DNA of 64,000 nt, from assembly GCF_036588685.1 (NCBI RefSeq), contig NC_086386.1:44687878-44751877 (forward strand), given 5' to 3'. Source of the DNA: Mytilus trossulus (lineage: Eukaryota; Mollusca; Bivalvia; Mytilida; Mytilidae). The notes under the pieces are model-generated. The model was given only the letters and a program-made list of their open reading frames with translations, had not been told where the DNA came from and searched no databases. The position numbers and the translations under genes are program-made. The first letter of the stretch is position 1, and the number at the start of each line of letters is the position of its first letter. Of this stretch, positions 63,601-64,000 are shown piece after piece.

Positions 63601-64000
63601 TAGTAATTATAAAAACTAATGTTCAGCTACATTGACAACAGCACTTACATCTTACATCTTTTATTGTTGACATGTTTCCCCATTTAGATCAAACAGAAAA
63701 ATGTAAAAAATAATGTTGTGCCAAAATTGATTTCTTCCACTTGGTAAATGGATCAGAATTGGTGGCATTGAAGTTCGAGGATGAATTGATATGGATGGAG
63801 TTTAAATCTTAATGTATAGTGTATAATCGTAGCAAAGCAATATTTTTGGGTTGTAAATGAAAAATATGACATCTTATTTCGGGGAGAAATATATTTTATT
63901 GCTTCAAATATGATTAAAGATAGATAGGAAAATGTTTTAGGCTGGAAGGAAAGATAGAGGGACGTTCACTGGAGGTCCACAGAGAATGAATCCAAATGCC
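27660..64000 (+). CDS. SDAD1: SDA1 homologue (60S ribosomal subunit biogenesis), 19 exons seen, 3' end beyond the window
   Basis: Exons: 27660-27749, 32671-32775, 33580-33678, 34104-34286, 34849-34914, 35868-35960, 36705-36785, 37222-37326, 38098-38170, 38735-38896, 39869-39927, 41944-42020, 42911-43008, 44220-44296, 46701-46809, 48069-48163, 52905-53095, 62367-62451, 63941-64000+. All internal edges are AG/GT and phases match throughout: 1908 nt, 636 residues, no stop. Seen: [17 protein letters not shown] at the N-terminus, [69 protein letters not shown], acidic [12 protein letters not shown], and lysine-rich linkers. Family knowledge: these match human SDAD1 (687 aa) in order along its length, so only about 50 C-terminal residues are missing. 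Yeast Sda1 is a nucleolar/nuclear factor needed for 60S maturation and export and for passage through Start. Introns are long and full of repeats; intron 1 holds an antisense ORF and intron 17 an antisense U2 gene. Ordinary, well-conserved gene. Confidence 0.95.
27998..28187. repeat. foldback element in SDAD1 intron 1
   Basis: Outer arms AGATTCTTACAT and ATGTAAGAATCT; inner arms GTGGATTATCGGATTTAT and its complement with small bulges; AAAGTTAAATTAT pairs near the centre. Just left of it, 27918-27955 (TATGGGGACGAAGTT then GTAGAAAAAC) resembles the end of the 31259-32174 element. Confidence 0.65.
29218..29667 (-). CDS. unknown intronless protein, 149 aa (140 aa from the second Met)
   Basis: A single uninterrupted frame runs from ATG 29665-29667 ([10 protein letters not shown]) or the in-frame ATG ten codons on ([10 protein letters not shown]) to a stop at 29218-29220. 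A minus-strand AATAAA (29171-29176) lies about 40 nt after the stop, which supports a real 3' end. The sequence alternates short hydrophobic and polar runs ([32 protein letters not shown]) and looks like a small soluble beta-rich fold; no signal peptide or membrane segment is evident. I do not recognise the family. It lies antisense inside SDAD1 intron 1, 1.5 kb past exon 1. Intronless plus poly(A) signal would fit a retrocopy or a young gene; a chance ORF is less likely at this length in AT-rich DNA but cannot be excluded. It contains a 13-bp inverted GTGCCGGCGAGCG pair (near 29541 and 29613). Confidence 0.5.
   Translation of the reverse strand: MTWLHVTAEMASINVPASEIVCVSLFKDKRIVLAPYAFPLAGTETFSQILESLYVASIRDTLNTGFNEHITIGDKTLIKCYVSSSSNGEKIEMNTSLKAIDAVKMFCAYVSFELTDIFCEKTNSNQQKSAFDVLMSSKTPLYFSSHVKF
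29866..30212 (+). mobile_element. tRNA-derived SINE, near full length
   Basis: The head has an A box-like TGGCCTTAGTGC (29877-29888) and a B box GGTTCGATTCC (29914-29924), the internal RNA polymerase III promoter. The body contains GGCTGACCCGTGTTAAGAGA, CTTGCACGTTAAAGACACCC and GGCTAATGCCGCTACAAGG. The tail is ATAAATAAATATGTTTAAAC. A reversed truncated copy lies at 26808-27017. A separate tRNA-like head fragment (GTGGTGTAGTGGTTAGGC) is at about 28331-28348. Confidence 0.85.
30858..30960 (+). repeat. dispersed repeat, GAGAATGGAAATGGGGA family, copy 2
   Basis: GAGAATGGAAATGGGGACTG, AAGAGACAACAACCCGACCA, GAAGGTCACCAACAGGTCTT. Pair of 6140-6245. Confidence 0.65.
31259..32174. mobile_element. 0.9-kb foldback element in SDAD1 intron 1
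   Basis: Ends GTAGAAAAATCAATAAAAAA and its complement. Inner paired blocks include CATAACTTAAATAACGTCAC with GTGAAGTTATTTAAGTTATG, and CAGAACAACAGAACCA with TGGTTCTGTTG. A central hairpin (31651-31745) has arms ATACAGACTTCGTCCCCATT and CACAGGTAATGCCTACCTCA with their complements. Most of the element therefore folds into one imperfect hairpin. No coding capacity. Confidence 0.75.
33845..34060 (+). repeat. dispersed repeat, GATGTGGTATGATTG family
   Basis: GATGTGGTATGATTGCTAAT, GAGACCAAAATGACACAGAC, GGTCACCGTACAGCCTTCAA, ATAGTCAGCTATAAAAGGCC, AACGAGAAAACCAACGGCC. Family copies: 10750-10990, 36050-36270, 36468-36610, 47618-47800, 52433-52520. I recall this as a hallmark repeat of Mytilus. Confidence 0.75.
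35288..35590 (+). repeat. dispersed repeat with TCCGTCCGTC motif
   Basis: TATGCCCCACCTACAATAGT, GTCTGTCCGTCCGTCTGTCC, TTTGGTCAAGGTAGTTTTTG, GTACACATGTTCCCTATGAT and GGGGCATTCGTGTACTGAGG. Reversed copy at 6285-6570. Confidence 0.75.
36050..36610 (+). repeat. two diverged GATGTGGTATGATTG-family copies
   Basis: 36050-36270 is a decayed copy (GTATGATTGGCAATGAGTGA, then CATTGCATAGTAAGCTAT). 36468-36610 is a truncated one (GATGTGGTATGATTGACAAT, GAGACAACTCTCCACTATAG). Both lie in SDAD1 intron 6. Confidence 0.6.
37555..37905 (+). mobile_element. ATACCCCCGC-family TIR element, short form
   Basis: Exact 10-bp terminal inverted repeats ATACCCCCGC (37555-37564) and GCGGGGGTAT (37896-37905). A subterminal hairpin closes the left end (CCCCCGC...AAAGGGGGG), followed by GTCCGTCAGTCAGTCCGTCC and one 168-bp unit. 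Relative of 15401-16308. In SDAD1 intron 8. Confidence 0.8.
38897..40596. other. SDAD1 introns 10 and 11 (part): no clear feature
   Basis: Apart from exon 11 (39869-39927) and a diverged TGGATTCA-like foldback near 40170-40360, I see only AT-rich intron sequence. Confidence 0.5.
40597..41864. mobile_element. 1.27-kb TIR element, TACAGTAGACTCC ends
   Basis: Ends TACAGTAGACTCC and GGAGTCTACTGTA, continuing on each side with alternating CCGAT and ATCGG blocks (CCAATCGGATA; TATCCGATTAGG). The interior has no recognisable transposase. Non-autonomous DNA element in SDAD1 intron 11. Confidence 0.75.
42159..42428. mobile_element. 270-bp MITE, CTTAAGGTGGTAC ends
   Basis: CTTAAGGTGGTACTTAACAC at the left and GTGTTGGGTACCACCTTAAG at the right form inverted ends; the interior is AT-rich. 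In SDAD1 intron 12. I recall similar TTAAGGTGGTACC elements as common in bivalves. Confidence 0.75.
42758..42822. repeat. poly(A) tract followed by poly(T) tract
   Basis: A run of 22 A, a short spacer (GCAAGGACAT), A8, then a run of 22 T: a simple inverted homopolymer pair, prone to assembly error. Confidence 0.9.
43561..43780. mobile_element. 220-bp foldback MITE, AATTACTGTAAACC ends
   Basis: Terminal arms of about 27 bp: AATTACTGTAAACCAACTTA at the left and its complement at the right, with TTTTCGCG and CGTGAAAA inside. In SDAD1 intron 13. Confidence 0.85.
44389..44602. mobile_element. 214-bp foldback MITE, TACTGTAAATTCAGAA ends
   Basis: TACTGTAAATTCAGAAATTA at the left, TAACTTCTGAATTTACAGTA at the right, with internal ATTATTGCGAGGTTTA repeats. 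In SDAD1 intron 14. Its ends share TACTGTAAA with the 43561-43780 element. Confidence 0.8.
45399..45701 (-). other. open frame with a membrane helix, possible exon or element tail
   Basis: The minus-strand frame is open for about 100 codons. It carries an N-glycosylation-like NKSE, then a hydrophobic helix [18 protein letters not shown], a basic stop-transfer HLK and a tail [15 protein letters not shown] minus-strand AATAAA lies at 45209-45214. A weak acceptor (CTGAG, 45701-45705) could open it. However, another frame just upstream (45720-45890) is also open, and the region adjoins a tyrosine-recombinase fragment, so it may be the tail of that element. Not recognised. Confidence 0.25.
46219..46425 (-). 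pseudogene. tyrosine-recombinase C-terminal fragment (DIRS-like or related element)
   Basis: Minus-strand reading: [19 protein letters not shown], then an in-frame stop, then [17 protein letters not shown]. Family knowledge: HSFRIGAAT carries the HxxR active-site motif, and LGRW-S--Y--YIR leads to the catalytic tyrosine region of the recombinases of DIRS-like and related YR elements. One stop (TAA in place of a likely AAA) and loss of everything upstream show a dead fragment. The sequence to its right on the map (46450-46680) is not coding. In SDAD1 intron 14. Confidence 0.75.
47618..47800 (+). repeat. dispersed repeat, GATGTGGTATGATTG family
   Basis: A clean copy: GATGTGGTATGATTGCCAAT, GACCAAAATGACACAGACAT, ACCGCATAGTCAGCTATAAA, AATGAAAAAACTAACAGCC. 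In SDAD1 intron 15. Confidence 0.75.
47821..47909. repeat. hairpin, CTTTCAGAGTAG arms
   Basis: AACTACACTCCTTTCAGAG plus TAGACTTGTCC pairs, with small bulges, with GGACTAGACTACTCTGAAAG plus AAGGGTAGTT around a 35-nt loop. Confidence 0.7.
49207..49422. mobile_element. TACTGTGGATTCATT foldback element, copy 3
   Basis: TACTGTGGATTCATTATTTT at the left, AAATGAATCCACAGTA at the right; inner GGTTACCAATTTTCGTGG pairs with CCACGAAAATTGGTACC. Confidence 0.85.
49432..52316. mobile_element. 2.9-kb putative non-autonomous element, TTAAAGGGAA ends
   Basis: TTAAAGGGAA (49432-49441) and TTCCCTTTAA (52307-52316) face each other; both continue with pairing AT-rich sequence (GATTTTTTA; ATTATGACATAATAT and GGACATAATATGA). 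No transposase frame seen; a 74-codon frame at 51581-51805 is not recognisable. The 51402-51432 palindrome is nested in it. In SDAD1 intron 16. Confidence 0.5.
51402..51432. repeat. palindrome, CAGAGACATATAATACAA family, copy 3
   Basis: CAGAGACATATAA, 5-nt centre, TTATATGTCTCTG. Same unit as 7326-7365. Confidence 0.8.
53802..56902. mobile_element. 3.1-kb hAT-like composite element with target duplication
   Basis: Left end CAGGGCTTACGCTAC and right end (complement) CAGGGCTCACACTAC are typical of hAT transposons. CTGGAG repeats directly outside both ends (53796-53801 and 56903-56908). The flanks join into AAAGGGCCTGGAGTGGTG, matching a related repeat at 53390-53420 without the insert, which confirms the borders. 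The interior is mostly a second element (53952-55852). Subterminal blocks carry GAAGTCGCTTTCCC and CACTTCTCCCTAT motifs. No transposase. Confidence 0.75.
53952..55852. mobile_element. 1.9-kb TIR element nested inside the hAT-like element
   Basis: Exact 12-bp inverted ends TATACGACCGCA and TGCGGTCGTATA. The interior starts with a (TCG)n stretch (about 54004-54021). Four units of about 145 bp follow (marker GGTTTATGACCA, 54080-54640), then four units of about 120 bp with GGGTCCAAAATTAAAC (54640-55170). No coding capacity. Confidence 0.8.
56909..60220. other. SDAD1 intron 17 (part): repeat-like, no exon seen
   Basis: 57700-58440 reads like a noncoding dispersed repeat (two similar blocks with GGCCAAATTTAACCAA and CTTGGCCACAAT). 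58470-59040 shares GGATTTTCCAATTTTCAGAC and GTGAATTGTTATATCTATTG with 52340-52420 and 49160-49195. 59735-59931 is a tandem duplication of about 98 bp (markers CTACTGTTAAATGTTTTTTC and CTCTCACAGCATAAAACATA). Confidence 0.5.
60221..60411 (-). ncRNA. RNU2: U2 spliceosomal snRNA
   Basis: The minus strand starts ATCGCTTCTCGGCCTTTTGG at 60411 and keeps the U2 landmarks: the branch-site recognition GTAGTA, the stem IIa region TTCTTATCAGCTTAAT, the Sm site ATTTTTGG, and the 3' stem-loop IV with CCTGGTATTGCAGTACCTCC followed by AGGATCGGCCCA. The AAAG before TGTAGTA follows the invertebrate form (as in Drosophila), not the shorter human one. About 191 nt, the expected U2 length. It lies antisense in SDAD1 intron 17. 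All functional motifs look intact; U2 pseudogenes are common, and I could not identify a clear PSE upstream or a 3' box downstream, so expression is inferred. Confidence 0.92.
60412..62366. other. SDAD1 intron 17 (end): nothing recognised
   Basis: AT-rich sequence upstream of the U2 gene and before exon 18. No exon, TIR pair or RNA gene seen. An upstream U2 promoter element would lie in about 60460-60480, but none stands out. Confidence 0.5.
62721..63356. mobile_element. 636-bp foldback element, TAACGT-GGTACCCAAATTGCACC ends
   Basis: The left end TAACGTAAGGGTACCCAAAT and right end (complement) TAACGTGACGGTACCCAAAT pair, and both continue with TGCACC. The GTACCCAAATTGCA motif recurs at 62749 and reversed near 63130. 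No coding capacity. In the last visible SDAD1 intron. Confidence 0.8.

Overview
This is nuclear DNA of an animal, most probably a mytilid mussel. It is AT-rich, with short phased exons split by long introns and many miniature inverted-repeat elements. Several dispersed repeats match ones I remember from Mytilus sequences (for example the family beginning 'gatgtggtatgattg' and the 'gagaatggaaatgggga' family). The species call rests on memory of those repeats and was not searched.

Four protein genes of known family can be assembled from intact splice sites. (1) CHIC-family palmitoylated protein: first coding exon only, minus strand, 4190-4305; the rest lies beyond the left edge. (2) A DHRSX-like short-chain dehydrogenase, plus strand, 8467-16733: seven exons, 338 residues, complete. 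(3) ANAPC15, minus strand, 24609-27213: three exons, 110 residues, complete. (4) SDAD1 (yeast Sda1 homologue, 60S ribosome biogenesis), plus strand, from 27660 past the right edge: nineteen exons, 636 residues present. ANAPC15 and SDAD1 are head to head, with 446 bp between start codons and a CACGTG box just before the SDAD1 start. A U2 snRNA gene lies antisense in SDAD1 intron 17 (60221-60411). An intronless unknown ORF lies antisense in SDAD1 intron 1 (29218-29667).

Layout: 1-4.2 kb is CHIC intron 1 with retroelement debris (a hammerhead-like hairpin and a LINE C-terminal fragment). 4.3-8.5 kb is intergenic with small repeats. 8.5-16.7 kb is the DHRSX gene; two of its introns carry minisatellites that resemble the acceptor and start of the following exon. 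16.7-24.6 kb is intergenic and dominated by about 4.3 kb of a 24-bp minisatellite whose orientation flips in the middle. 24.6-27.2 kb is ANAPC15. 27.7-64 kb is SDAD1, with introns filled by SINEs, foldback elements, TIR elements, a decayed tyrosine-recombinase fragment and a nested DNA-transposon composite.

The genes show no shared pathway; SDAD1 and ANAPC15 are housekeeping genes that appear to share a promoter region. The most unusual structures are the exon-edge minisatellites in DHRSX and the inverted 24-bp array. No tool was run: exons were placed by reading frame, GT/AG sites, phase and remembered family sequences.
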